Assembly: GCA_003599455.1 (NCBI GenBank)
Contig: QZKF01000082.1
Span: 1-64,000 of the forward strand
DNA from: Comamonadaceae bacterium
GTDB lineage: Bacteria > Pseudomonadota > Gammaproteobacteria > Burkholderiales > Burkholderiaceae_C
Length of the DNA stretch: 64,000 bases
Direction of reading: 5' to 3'
Below the pieces are notes generated by a model. The model was not told where the DNA came from and did not search any database. It saw only the letters and a program-made list of their open reading frames with translations. Positions 10,228-18,874 of this stretch are shown here, piece by piece (position 1 is the stretch's first letter; the number at the start of each line of letters is the position of its first letter). A program made the translations under genes and the position numbers.

Positions 10228-10837
10228 TGCCGCCTTCTGTGGATTGAACGGGGGTTTGGGGTGAGAGGACCGATTGCAACCACACCTCGGCACCAGACAA
10301 AAGGCGGCCGTTGGTGTCGAAAGTGGCATCGGCTGAAAGACCACGTGCTGTGATGAGGTAGCGGTTGTTCGTCAGCGGTTCTGCAATGCATTGAGGCGGC
10401 GGGATGCCTTGGGAATCGGCTCGGACTGCTGCATTGAAGTTCATGGGCGCAAGGATGCGGTTGACGCTTCCGACGGCCCAACTGGCTGGTTGCAGCCACA
10501 GTGCGGTAACCACTTCGGGATCCGCGATCACCGCGGTGCCCAAACGTGCCACTTCGGCAGGGTATGCGGCGCCTGCGTTGTCCACCAGGTCGATCACCAC
10601 GGCCTCGCAGTGGCGCAGCGCGGATTCGGCGCTCTGCTGGGCCACCTCGTTCACGCGCAGGTTGTGGGCGATCACATCGTGCGTGGTGGCGCGTCTGGCC
10701 GACTGGAGGCCAGCGATGGTCACTATGATGAGCAGGACGAGAGCCACCGGCAACACGGCGCCGACCTGCTGGCTTCTTGAAGCCTGGTCCGTGCCGGCGC
10801 CAGGCCTCTGAAAGGCGGCGTGTGGTTCAGTTTGCAT
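10220..10837 (-). CDS. pilX: PilX-like minor pilin (cassette B)
   Basis: The 205-residue protein has a 26-residue N-terminal leader ending RSQQVG, then AVLPVALVLLIIVTIAGLQ as membrane helix. The residue usually occupied by Glu5 in pilins is not acidic, which is normal for PilX/GspK-type subunits placed at the very tip. EVAQQSAESALRHCE is the recognisable PilX N-domain continuation. It overlaps pilW by 11 bases and pilY1 by 8. It is predicted to work with PilV, PilW, FimT and PilY1 as the tip-priming complex. Confidence 0.85.
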   Translation of the reverse strand: MQTEPHAAFQRPGAGTDQASRSQQVGAVLPVALVLLIIVTIAGLQSARRATTHDVIAHNLRVNEVAQQSAESALRHCEAVVIDLVDNAGAAYPAEVARLGTAVIADPEVVTALWLQPASWAVGSVNRILAPMNFNAAVRADSQGIPPPQCIAEPLTNNRYLITARGLSADATFDTNGRLLSGAEVWLQSVLSPQTPVQSTEGGNA

Positions 10838-11810
10838 CGGTCACGTGTTGGTAGGGGTTCGCCGGAGTGACCCCATTAAGCTGGAAGACGCCGGGCACCG
10901 CAGGACGGGAATTGCGCAGAAAGACCGTGGTGCGGTACGACCGGCGCAAAAAGCGATCGGTGGGGTTTTGCTCGGTGTCGGTGCAGTCGATGTAGCGACC
11001 CACATCCCCTGCCTGGTTGTCACCCAACGGCATTGGCTGGGCCGACCGGGCCGCGAGACAGATGTGCACGGCCGCCACGCGTGACCAGTTGACCAATGTG
11101 TTCCCCAGCGCCGCATGCGTGGCATCGACGTGGGCCGTGACCTGATGGGGCATGACATCTCCAACGACGGGTAGCCGCGTGATGACGTAGCGGATCTGCA
11201 GGTCTTCGATGTTGGGAATCAATGCGGCCGCGTCACTGAACCCTCCCGCTCCATTGCTGCCCCGGCAGTAGAGCGTGGGCGCGCCTGCGTTGGTACCATC
11301 GTTCGCGATGTAGAAGCGATTGTCGGCCAGCGAGATCGGGACGCCAGAGCCCAGATCTGCGGCGGCGATGCCGTTGGAGGTGCAATTGGCTGGCAGCGAT
11401 GCAGTGGTTGCCTCCTGGCTGTTGAGCCGCGTCGCCTCATAGCGCACGGCCAGGGCGTCGGGGCCATTCCCGTTGTTGCAGACCAGCAGCTCAAACGCTC
11501 CGCTATCGGTGGCGGCTGTGAACCCCCCGTCGCAGCCTCGCAGTGGAATACCGCTGAAGTTGCGCACGCCGGCAGAGTTCTGGCTGGAGTAGGCGCTCAG
11601 TCGCACCTGTTCCTGCAGCAGCTCAATGGCCAGCGCGGCGTCTTCGTTCATCTGGGCCGACAGCACGCCGACGCGGCTGCTGGTGGCCGTGGACACGTAG
11701 ACCGACACCACCGTGATGATCAGGAACAGACCGATGAGCATGGCGACCAGCAATTCGACCAGGGTCATGCCGCGCGATACAAGGCGAAGGGGCATTGGAA
11801 TTCGTTTCAC
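10827..11810 (-). CDS. pilW: PilW-like minor pilin (cassette B)
   Basis: The product has 327 residues. A GTG at 11810 overlaps the pilV TGA and has a good AAGGTGA ribosome-binding site 5-6 bases ahead; the alternative ATG is at 11795. The prepilin cleavage motif is SRG followed by MTLVELLVAMLIGLFLII, with Glu5 present. The long C-terminal part holds several Cys and the PilW-type segment LQIRYVITRLPVVGD. The length is larger than the cassette A paralogue (263 residues). Confidence 0.88.
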   Translation of the reverse strand: MKRIPMPLRLVSRGMTLVELLVAMLIGLFLIITVVSVYVSTATSSRVGVLSAQMNEDAALAIELLQEQVRLSAYSSQNSAGVRNFSGIPLRGCDGGFTAATDSGAFELLVCNNGNGPDALAVRYEATRLNSQEATTASLPANCTSNGIAAADLGSGVPISLADNRFYIANDGTNAGAPTLYCRGSNGAGGFSDAAALIPNIEDLQIRYVITRLPVVGDVMPHQVTAHVDATHAALGNTLVNWSRVAAVHICLAARSAQPMPLGDNQAGDVGRYIDCTDTEQNPTDRFLRRSYRTTVFLRNSRPAVPGVFQLNGVTPANPYQHVTDAN

Positions 11811-12349
11811 ATGCTCACCTTGACGTAGAGGCAACTGTTGCCATCGACGCCAACCGGGCACTGCGATTCGGCCGCACGCAGCAGAGTCCCTGTCTGGTCC
11901 GTGTTGACGTCATGCCACAAGATCCAGATGTCGAGGTCGCGCGCGGCCGGTGTCCGTGTCGTGTTCACGACCACGCGACCTTGCGGCAGGTGGGTGGCCA
12001 CACGCCGGACGATTTCGAGCCGATCTGCCTGGGCGACATGGGCGGCTGCTGTCAGATCGTTGGCGTCGACGTCGACAGCAGGCGCGTTCGGCTCGGGTGC
12101 ATCCAGTGCGATGTCGTAGTTGCCCAGATCGAATCCGTACACGTTGAGCCGGGCGCGCTCGGCATACTGAGTCGCCAAGGACAGGGCAAGCAGTCTCACC
12201 TGAGCGCCCTTGTTGAATCCGATCGTGGTGGCACTCAGCCGTACCATGCTCATCAATCCGAGCGAAATGATCAGCAGCGCGACAAGCACCTCAATGAGGC
12301 TTGCTCCACGCTGGCGCGTCGTCGTAGCAAGGTGGAGGCGCGCGTTCAT
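11807..12349 (-). CDS. pilV: PilV-like minor pilin (cassette B)
   Basis: The 180-residue prepilin has leader MNARLHLATTTRQRG and mature ASLIEVLVALLIISLGLMSMVRL, the typical PilV start with Glu5. The remainder contains ALSLATQYAERARLNVYG, a PilV-type helix extension, and two Cys near the C-terminus (SQCPVGVDGNSCLY). It overlaps fimT upstream by 4 bases and pilW downstream by 4 bases, so all six cassette genes look co-translated. Confidence 0.88.
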   Translation of the reverse strand: MNARLHLATTTRQRGASLIEVLVALLIISLGLMSMVRLSATTIGFNKGAQVRLLALSLATQYAERARLNVYGFDLGNYDIALDAPEPNAPAVDVDANDLTAAAHVAQADRLEIVRRVATHLPQGRVVVNTTRTPAARDLDIWILWHDVNTDQTGTLLRAAESQCPVGVDGNSCLYVKVSM

Positions 12350-12927
12350 GGCTCAACCTGCACGACCTGCAGCAGCGATGCGCGGCCCGTGGCATTGATC
12401 CGAATGCGCATTTCCTCACTGGCTTCGTTGGCCAGAACATGGACGGTGGTGTTGCCGCTATTGAGCAAGCCGTTGGAGCGGAAGGCGAAGCGACCCGGCG
12501 CGACCTTTGAGCGCATGCGTTGCAACCCCGCGATCGGTCCGCGCTGAACAATCACGGGTTCGTTGTTGTCTCGGGCGTTGTTGCCGTTCAGGTCGGAGAA
12601 CACCAGCCAGCTGCGACGCCAGTCGTCGCTGTCGGGGCCGGTCGCGCAGGCGATGCCATCCGTGCTCACGCACATCACCACCGCGCGTGAGGTCCGCACG
12701 GCGGTGGCGCGCGCCAGCTGCAGGTCCCCCATGAAGTCGCGGATGGCGCTGTCGCGTCGCCAGCCCGACAGCACGTTCGAGAAGGCTGGAGCCGCCAGTC
12801 CGACCAGAACGGCCAGCATGCTGATGCAGACGATGAGTTCGACCAGCGTCACGCCGCGCGACCGGCGCTTTGGCGTCTTTCGGTGGTGGTGAACCGTGTG
12901 ATTCGATGAATGGCTTGCGGGGCTCAT
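12346..12927 (-). CDS. fimT: FimT/GspH-like minor pilin (cassette B)
   Basis: This first gene of cassette B encodes 193 residues. The leader is unusually long (about 25 residues, His/Lys/Arg-rich, ending RRSRG) before VTLVELIVCISMLAVLVGLAAPAF. The GspH/FimT signature follows: FMGDLQLARATAVRTSRAVVMCVS, then SWLVFSDLNGNNARDNNEPVI. FimT/FimU-type pilins sit in the tip complex and in some species bind DNA during natural transformation. The start codon lies inside a perfect 11-bp inverted repeat and no ribosome-binding site is visible (see the regulatory entry). Confidence 0.88.
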   Translation of the reverse strand: MSPASHSSNHTVHHHRKTPKRRSRGVTLVELIVCISMLAVLVGLAAPAFSNVLSGWRRDSAIRDFMGDLQLARATAVRTSRAVVMCVSTDGIACATGPDSDDWRRSWLVFSDLNGNNARDNNEPVIVQRGPIAGLQRMRSKVAPGRFAFRSNGLLNSGNTTVHVLANEASEEMRIRINATGRASLLQVVQVEP

Positions 12928-12990
12928 TGAACCAGTCTAGGTTCAATGAGTAGTATAAAAATACTATCTATGACGAAGTGCGTCCGTCAA
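12923..12990 (-). promoter_or_regulatory. Putative fimT-B promoter with start-codon hairpin
   Basis: On the minus strand TTGACG (12985-12990) and TAGTAT (12961-12966) are 18 bp apart and would start RNA near 12953. The initial transcript then contains a perfect inverted repeat, CTCATTGAACC (12923-12933) and GGTTCAATGAG (12940-12950), with a 6-base loop. The fimT ATG lies in the 3' arm as transcribed. A second small palindrome, TAGTAT-AAAA-ATACTA (12951-12966), abuts it. The bases between here and ribD (12991-13137) show nothing else recognisable. Confidence 0.5.
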
Positions 12991-13137
12991 AAGATAGGCG
13001 GTTTGAATTATGCATTTGCAGTAGAAGGCCATGCAGACAGGGTGCTATGGGTCCAGGCGCTTTCACCAGTCGGCAGGACTTGGCGCATTCGACGGATGCG
13101 GCTTCAAACAGCAGCCAGTGGCGGAATGGGCTGCTTG

Positions 13138-14295
13138 CTATGGCTGGACTTCGCCGTCATGAAGAAATGCATCTCGGCCCGACACACGAGCCAGTATGCG
13201 GAGATCTTCGCCCAAGCGCTCCATCGATTCAAAACGCAGATGGGTGCCATCCTGCAGTTTTTTCAGGGGGCCGAGGTCGGACAGACCTGCCCCTTGACCG
13301 AGCAACCGGGGGGCCAGATAGAGCAGGAGCTGATCCACCAAGCCCGCACGCAGCAGCGACCCATTGAGCTTGTGGCCGGCTTCCACATGCAATTCGTTGA
13401 TCTCTCGTTGCCCCAGATCATGAAGCATCGCGGAGAGATCGACCTTGTCATTGGCACCCGGCATGTGGATCAGCTGGGCGCCCAGCGACCGCAAAGCGGA
13501 CTCCTTGTCGGCATCGTGCGCTGCATGGTAGATCCACACTTGGCGACCGGGACCCTGGATGGGTGCGTCGAACAGGCGCGCGTTCAGCGGCGTCTGCAAC
13601 CTGCTGTCGATCACCACCAGGTGTGGCTGGCGCGGTGTGTCGACCAGACGCACATCCAGCCGGGGATCGTCTTCCAGCACCGTGCCGATGCCGGTGAGAA
13701 TGGCGCAGGCTCTGGCGCGCCACGCATGGCCGTCGGCACGGGCAGCTTCACCGGTGATCCACTGGCTCTCGCCATTGTCCAGCGCCGTGGTGCCATCGAG
13801 CGAGGCGGCCATCTTCATGCGCACCCAGGGAGTGCCGCGGATCATGCGGCTGAAGAAGCCGATGTTGAGTTCCCGCGAGGCCATGGCGGCCTCGCTGCCG
13901 TGTGCCAGGAGTTCCACCTCGATCCCCGCAGCTCGCAGACGATCAACGCCACGTCCGGCCACCAGTGGATTCGGGTCACCGGTGGCGACCACGACCTTGC
14001 CCACACGGGCGCTGATCAAAGCGTCACAACAGGGTGGCGTGCGCCCGTGGTGGGAACAGGGCTCCAGCGTCACGAACACCGTGGCTCCAACGACGGACTC
14101 GCCCCGGCTCTGTGCATCGCGAAGAGCCATCACTTCGGCGTGTGGTCCACCCGCTTGCTGGGTGTGGCCCTCGCCGATCACGCGGCCGTTGGGCGAAGCG
14201 ATGATGCAGCCAACGCGGGGGTTCGGGTTGCTGGAGCGCAGGGCGCAGGAGGCTTGCGCGAGGGCTTCAGTGAGCAGATTGTCGGGTGGAAGCAA
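13138..14295 (-). CDS. ribD: RibD, bifunctional riboflavin deaminase/reductase
   Basis: RibD deaminates the GTP-derived pyrimidine and then reduces its ribosyl side chain. The N-terminal deaminase domain (about residues 5-145) has the zinc site HAE (GGPHAEVMAL) and PCSHHGRTPPC. The C-terminal reductase domain (about 155-375) has MKMAASLDGTTAL and ELHVEAGHKLNGSLL. The only reasonable start is a TTG at 14295, since an in-frame TGA lies a few codons upstream and the next ATG is inside the deaminase domain. No clear ribosome-binding site is seen. It sits between the two pilus cassettes, 29 bases after pilE of cassette A. Confidence 0.95.
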   Translation of the reverse strand: MLPPDNLLTEALAQASCALRSSNPNPRVGCIIASPNGRVIGEGHTQQAGGPHAEVMALRDAQSRGESVVGATVFVTLEPCSHHGRTPPCCDALISARVGKVVVATGDPNPLVAGRGVDRLRAAGIEVELLAHGSEAAMASRELNIGFFSRMIRGTPWVRMKMAASLDGTTALDNGESQWITGEAARADGHAWRARACAILTGIGTVLEDDPRLDVRLVDTPRQPHLVVIDSRLQTPLNARLFDAPIQGPGRQVWIYHAAHDADKESALRSLGAQLIHMPGANDKVDLSAMLHDLGQREINELHVEAGHKLNGSLLRAGLVDQLLLYLAPRLLGQGAGLSDLGPLKKLQDGTHLRFESMERLGEDLRILARVSGRDAFLHDGEVQP

Positions 14296-14324
14296 GTGCC
14301 GTGCGATGCTGGGAATTGATCAGA

Positions 14325-14762
14325 TCATCGGTTCCAGCATTCTTGCACAGCCAATGGCGTCGGTACGGTGGCGGTGGCAACCTGGGTGCGCACGCCGGCA
14401 TGGGTCATCTGGAAGACGCCACATCGATCAGCGCTCTGCACTGCCGTTGGGGTGGCCCGCAAGGTATAGGTGCCCGCCGTCAGCACGGGAAGGGTGACGA
14501 CATATCTGCCGCCTTCCACAGCCAGAACGCCGGCCGGGATGGCCGCAGCAGCCGGATAGGAGCCCTGGGCCGTGGCAGCCCGCTCCAGCCACTGTGCGGC
14601 CTGCAGCAACGCGGCACGGGCATTGGCCCGGTGGCTGCGCAGCACGTACTCGTTGTAGCTGGGCAGCGCAATCGCCGACAGAATGCCGATGACGGCCACG
14701 ACGATCATCACCTCGATCAGCGTGAAGCCCTGCGCTGCAGAACGTGGTAGACCTTGTTTCAT
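14325..14762 (-). CDS. pilE: Type IV minor pilin, PilE-like (cassette A)
   Basis: The 145-residue prepilin has leader [12 protein letters not shown] and mature [31 protein letters not shown], almost identical in plan to the cassette B PilE, including the helix continuation with a [13 protein letters not shown] segment. Two Cys (DRCG and QECWNR) probably delimit the D-region. It follows pilY1 of cassette A by 30 bases and precedes ribD. Confidence 0.9.
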   Translation of the reverse strand: MKQGLPRSAAQGFTLIEVMIVVAVIGILSAIALPSYNEYVLRSHRANARAALLQAAQWLERAATAQGSYPAAAAIPAGVLAVEGGRYVVTLPVLTAGTYTLRATPTAVQSADRCGVFQMTHAGVRTQVATATVPTPLAVQECWNR

Positions 14763-14792
14763 GACTGAGGATCCATTTGGTGGTGTCGATGG

Positions 14793-17700
14793 TCAGCGAA
14801 CTTCTCGCCAGTCGGCTCTGGCGCCCGGAACGGTGCCTGTGGTCAAGGTCTTCTTCTCCGTACAGAGTTGGCCCGCGGGGCACGTGGGGTCGTCATTCTT
14901 GAATGAAATCAGATCCACGCCACCATCGGATTTGTTGATGCTGATGTATTCGCCGCTGCCAAACCGCGTGCGTGTGGCCTTGGCCAGGTTCATCGATGTG
15001 TCGGTTGTGGAGAAAACGGGCGTCTTGGACGGATTCCCGGTGATCATGTTGAACACGTTGATCCAGTTGTCTTCCGTCACCGTATCGAAGTCGCAGGTCT
15101 CACCCGAAGAACCCACCTTGGGGACATTGCTGCTGACGATTACCTTCTGTCCCTCGAAGAGTTGAGGGTTGTTCAGCACCCGTTCGCGGGACGAGGGCAG
15201 GTCGAAGTACCAACCCCGCTTGGCGGTGTTGTCGGCCCTGGAGTAAGCCACGTTGTTTTCCGAGGTGTTGTAGTAGTCGGTATCGGCTTCGGTGCCGGAG
15301 GCGGTGCTGGTCACCGCGCCCACCACCGTCTGCTGCACGAGTGCCGCCCTGCCCGTGGTGATGTTGTTGGCATCGGCGGCGGTCAGCACGCCGCTCGGGA
15401 AGGAATAGGTGCTCTTGTCCCAGATGGAGTACAGGGTCTGGACGCTGGTGGTGCTGCGATCCGATTCCTGAAGGTTCCTGCCCGTGCCAAACAGCAACTG
15501 GACGCCGCCGAGGGGGTGCGAGATCCACATCGGCGCCGCGGTGATGGGTTGGCGGTTGGCGGGAGTGGCCGCATCTTGCGCGACGTACAACGGGGTGCAG
15601 TTCGTGGCGTTCTTGCAGGTCGTGGCTTCGCCTGCCCAGGTGCTCACACCCCAGAGTGTGTCGCTGGTGTGGGTCAGGTTGAACTTCCAGAAGTTGCCTT
15701 GAAGATCGCCTGCATAGGCGATGTCCATCTTGCCGTCGCCGTTGACGTCAATCAGTCGCGGTGCCGACAATCCATTGGATTGCCCGGTGGTCGAGTTGGC
15801 CACGATTCTCAGCAGTTCCTTGCTGCCGTCGAGGTACTGGATGAGCAGCACCGGACGTTCATTGATGCTGTTGACGCCGTTGCCCATGACCACGGCCCAG
15901 CGGCCGTTGTTGAGTTTGACGATCTGTTCGCTGCGGGTGCCCGTGACGGTGTCCACCACCGGGAGGGAATAGATATGCCCCACGTCCTCGTAGCCGGTAA
16001 AGCCTGCCGTGGAGGTAGAGGGGAAGCTGTGGTCCAGAACCACACCTGTCGACGCAAAAGTCGATGGCAGACCCGTGGCAGCCACCGGGTTGGTTGCGTC
16101 GAGCACAAAATAGCCACGACCGCCCCCCGCCAGCCCGCTGACGAGCAGCGTTTTCCAAGCCGGGGTCGCGCCGTTCCCCGTTCCACTGCCACTCACATCG
16201 ACGTCACCCGTGAAGGGGTGGCCGTCCACATAGTACTTGTGGCCGTAGTTCGTGAGTGTGTAGCTGCGCAGGTTGGCATATGTTCCCAGTGGCATGTATG
16301 CCATGAGTTCCTGCCCGGTGGCGGCATTGAAGGCGTGCAGCATGCCATCGTTGGCGCCCACGTACAGGGTGGGTGTCCGGTTGGCGTAGGTCGTTCTGAA
16401 CGCCGAGTGCCCTGTGTGCTCGAAAGACATGCGCACCGGGCGACCCGCTTGCCAGATGTTCGAGTTGACGATGTCGCCCAACCGCGAGTCGCGCCGCCGC
16501 AGACTGCCGCTTGGCGATTCCTGAGAGCGGTCGCCGCGCAGGTAGTTCACGCGGTTCTCGCCGACGGTAGCCGTGTCTCCACCTCGGATGAGGGTTTGCT
16601 GCGGCGTCGACAGGTTGGCCCATACAAGCGTGGTTCCTGCAGTTCCGTTGTGCGTGAGCACGTTCCGCGTGCTCACGTTGAACGATGCGGCATCCAGCAG
16701 GCTGGCAGCGGTCCAGGTGGGGGAGGTGCTGACCACGTTGGTGCCGGCCGTGATGGTGTACGCACCGAGGTCGCCACTCCATCGCTCGGAGTTGAAGCCT
16801 GCCACGTAGGCAAAGCCGTCCGCCCGCAAGCGGCTGGAACTGCTTGCGATGCTGACCAACGGGTTGGCGGTCTGGTTCAGGATGTCGTCGAGGATGCCCT
16901 GGAACGCCGTGACAAGTGCGGTGGCGTCGGGTGCCGGTACGAAGCGGCCGCGGCTGTTCAAGGCAGCATGCCAGCTTTCGATTTTTCGTTCGTTTTCGCG
17001 TTCGGTGTAACCAGCGCTTCCGTCGCAATTCAGGTTGCCCGGGCCATCTTTGGCGGCATTGCAGAACGGCGTGGGCCAGAGCGTGGTGCCTTTGATGAGA
17101 GGGGCAAGTCCAGAGAACGTATCGCCTGCCCACGTTGGCCCTCCTGTCCAGGTGGCTGCGGTGTTGAAGCCGATGGTGTAGTTCACCATGTGCTGCCAAG
17201 TCGCGGGATTGTTGCGGGGGTTCCAGTAGGACTCCAGCGTTGCCGGGTCGGCGACGGTACCGAAATTCTCGGCGGGCAGTTGGTCCTTCGGGCTCTTTCT
17301 CACGTTGTTCGCGAGGCCGGGCTGGAGGTCCCGAGACCAGTAGTAGAAGGCAAGGTCGGAGAGGGTGCTCAGACCTGTCGCGCCCCAGCTGTCCCTGTAC
17401 AGCCGGGTCTGGGCAGAACTGGTGTCGTACAGAACGCCATCGGGGAGCGTGACGGACGTGTTGTCCGCGTTGTCGCCCCGCGCGATCCGTACGTAGTCTG
17501 CGCCGGACGTATCGACGTGGTTGTTGGTGTTGCTCGGTTCGGCGCTGTTCCAGCCGCCGTCGGTCATGAAGATGTGGAACGACTTCCGGCACGAAAGGAT
17601 CGGCGTCTCCTGCGTCCCGGGGTTCGACGCCCAGGGACTGTTGATGCCGAGGTTGGTGCGGCTCAGGTACTTGCCCGCCTCGTCGATCATCAGGTGCGAG

Positions 17701-18095
17701 GGCGTGCCGTTGTTGGGGGTGAGGGTGTTCACCCAGGTCATGAAGTTGGTCCGATGGGTCCCCATCAGCGGGCGCATGCCGTTCAGGTTGCCGCATGCCG
17801 TGCTGTTGCTGGGAATGCCGCGGCAGCGGTTCATCGACTGCCAGGCCAGGCGAATGCGGTCATCGGAGACGTTGGTTTCCGCGAAGGTCTGCTGCAGCGC
17901 GGACTTCAGCGTGGCGATGCCGGTGGCGCCCATGCTGCCCGAATCGTCGACCGACACGATGATGTTGGGCGACGGCTCACGTCCTGCCCCGGGGGGGCTC
18001 TGGGCCAAGCTCAGTGGCGCGGCGGCCAGGGGACCGTGCAATACCGCCAGAAAAATGGCGGAACTCGGGATCCAGACGGGGGGACGCAGCATCAT
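14793..18095 (-). CDS. pilY1: PilY1, type IV pilus tip adhesin/biogenesis factor (cassette A)
   Basis: The product has 1100 residues. ATG 18095 precedes a second ATG and a signal peptide ending near PLAAAPLSLAQ. A vWA-like domain follows with the MIDAS motif DDSGSM at about residue 50, then Cys-rich stretches, and a C-terminal beta-propeller. The propeller contains DVNGDGKMDIAYAGDLQGNFWKF at about residues 780-805: a full acidic DxNxDG calcium loop directly before YAGD, as in Pseudomonas PilY1 where calcium binding controls pilus extension and retraction. This loop is missing at the same place in the cassette B paralogue. It lies 17 bases after pilX. Confidence 0.92.
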   Translation of the reverse strand: MMLRPPVWIPSSAIFLAVLHGPLAAAPLSLAQSPPGAGREPSPNIIVSVDDSGSMGATGIATLKSALQQTFAETNVSDDRIRLAWQSMNRCRGIPSNSTACGNLNGMRPLMGTHRTNFMTWVNTLTPNNGTPSHLMIDEAGKYLSRTNLGINSPWASNPGTQETPILSCRKSFHIFMTDGGWNSAEPSNTNNHVDTSGADYVRIARGDNADNTSVTLPDGVLYDTSSAQTRLYRDSWGATGLSTLSDLAFYYWSRDLQPGLANNVRKSPKDQLPAENFGTVADPATLESYWNPRNNPATWQHMVNYTIGFNTAATWTGGPTWAGDTFSGLAPLIKGTTLWPTPFCNAAKDGPGNLNCDGSAGYTERENERKIESWHAALNSRGRFVPAPDATALVTAFQGILDDILNQTANPLVSIASSSSRLRADGFAYVAGFNSERWSGDLGAYTITAGTNVVSTSPTWTAASLLDAASFNVSTRNVLTHNGTAGTTLVWANLSTPQQTLIRGGDTATVGENRVNYLRGDRSQESPSGSLRRRDSRLGDIVNSNIWQAGRPVRMSFEHTGHSAFRTTYANRTPTLYVGANDGMLHAFNAATGQELMAYMPLGTYANLRSYTLTNYGHKYYVDGHPFTGDVDVSGSGTGNGATPAWKTLLVSGLAGGGRGYFVLDATNPVAATGLPSTFASTGVVLDHSFPSTSTAGFTGYEDVGHIYSLPVVDTVTGTRSEQIVKLNNGRWAVVMGNGVNSINERPVLLIQYLDGSKELLRIVANSTTGQSNGLSAPRLIDVNGDGKMDIAYAGDLQGNFWKFNLTHTSDTLWGVSTWAGEATTCKNATNCTPLYVAQDAATPANRQPITAAPMWISHPLGGVQLLFGTGRNLQESDRSTTSVQTLYSIWDKSTYSFPSGVLTAADANNITTGRAALVQQTVVGAVTSTASGTEADTDYYNTSENNVAYSRADNTAKRGWYFDLPSSRERVLNNPQLFEGQKVIVSSNVPKVGSSGETCDFDTVTEDNWINVFNMITGNPSKTPVFSTTDTSMNLAKATRTRFGSGEYISINKSDGGVDLISFKNDDPTCPAGQLCTEKKTLTTGTVPGARADWREVR

Positions 18096-18112
18096 GGTGA
18101 CCTCACTGAAAA

Positions 18113-18874
18113 TCAGATGTTCTGGTTTTGCGGACGCGGCACGAAGACGGAGCGCAGCCAGACCCGGGTGCCTCCCTTCATGCCCTGCACATACGCGGTG
18201 ATGCGATAGACGTAGGGATGCTTCTTGTCCGGTATCGGCACATTGCCAGCCGCTGCCACGATGCCTGCGGCATCGGTGTATCGAAATACTTCCACCCAAT
18301 ACCAGGCGCGGGGTGCCACCACTGGCACCACACCCGGCCTGGACCAACTGAGCAAGGGATTGCCGGCCGCGGCGGGATCGATGCCGGTGAATTCACCGTA
18401 TTTCGCGCCGATCGAGGTGGCGCCCGTACCCGCCGTCATGGCGGCCAGGTTGGTTGTCCAGGTGGCAGCCCCCAGGGCGGTGACGGACGCCGGGAGGCAA
18501 ATGCCTTGCAGGCAGGTGTTGGCGCCACTGGCGACCCGAGCTTGCAGCAGGTCGAGGTCGTTGTCTTCCTGGGGAAAGAAGGGCTGGTTGCCCGCGAAGT
18601 TGCGACATCCGACGTAGCCCGCGTTGTTGTTGCAGGGGGTGACGTTGTTGATTTGCAGACCCCTGATGTCCCGTTCGGCATCGCGTATGAGCGCCTCCGC
18701 AGCGGCAAAGGCGCGCTGATAGTCGCTCTCGCCACCGACCAATCGCTCATTGAGCCATCCAACGCGCGTGCTGCTCAGGACCACGATGGTGCCGAGCAGC
18801 AACATGACCATCACAACTATCAGCGAGACGCCTTGTTGGCGGCGTCCGAACGCTTGAAATTGGCGGTGTTTCAT
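18113..18874 (-). CDS. pilX: PilX-like minor pilin (cassette A)
   Basis: The 253-residue protein has leader MKHRQFQAFGRRQQG and helix VSLIVVMVMLLLGTIVVLSS, again without Glu5, as expected for PilX. AFAAAEALIRDAERDIRGL is the conserved continuation (the PilX/GspK-type AEAL segment). Two Cys pairs (CNNNAGYVGC and CLQGIC) follow. ATG 18874 overlaps the pilW stop (ATGA). Confidence 0.87.
   Translation of the reverse strand: MKHRQFQAFGRRQQGVSLIVVMVMLLLGTIVVLSSTRVGWLNERLVGGESDYQRAFAAAEALIRDAERDIRGLQINNVTPCNNNAGYVGCRNFAGNQPFFPQEDNDLDLLQARVASGANTCLQGICLPASVTALGAATWTTNLAAMTAGTGATSIGAKYGEFTGIDPAAAGNPLLSWSRPGVVPVVAPRAWYWVEVFRYTDAAGIVAAAGNVPIPDKKHPYVYRITAYVQGMKGGTRVWLRSVFVPRPQNQNI

Noticed and set aside
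15162-18209. A 1015-codon plus-strand open frame opposite pilY1-A (and 630 codons at 7750-9642 opposite pilY1-B)
   Set aside because: No recognisable domains; the minus-strand PilY1 proteins have signal peptides, MIDAS and propeller motifs.
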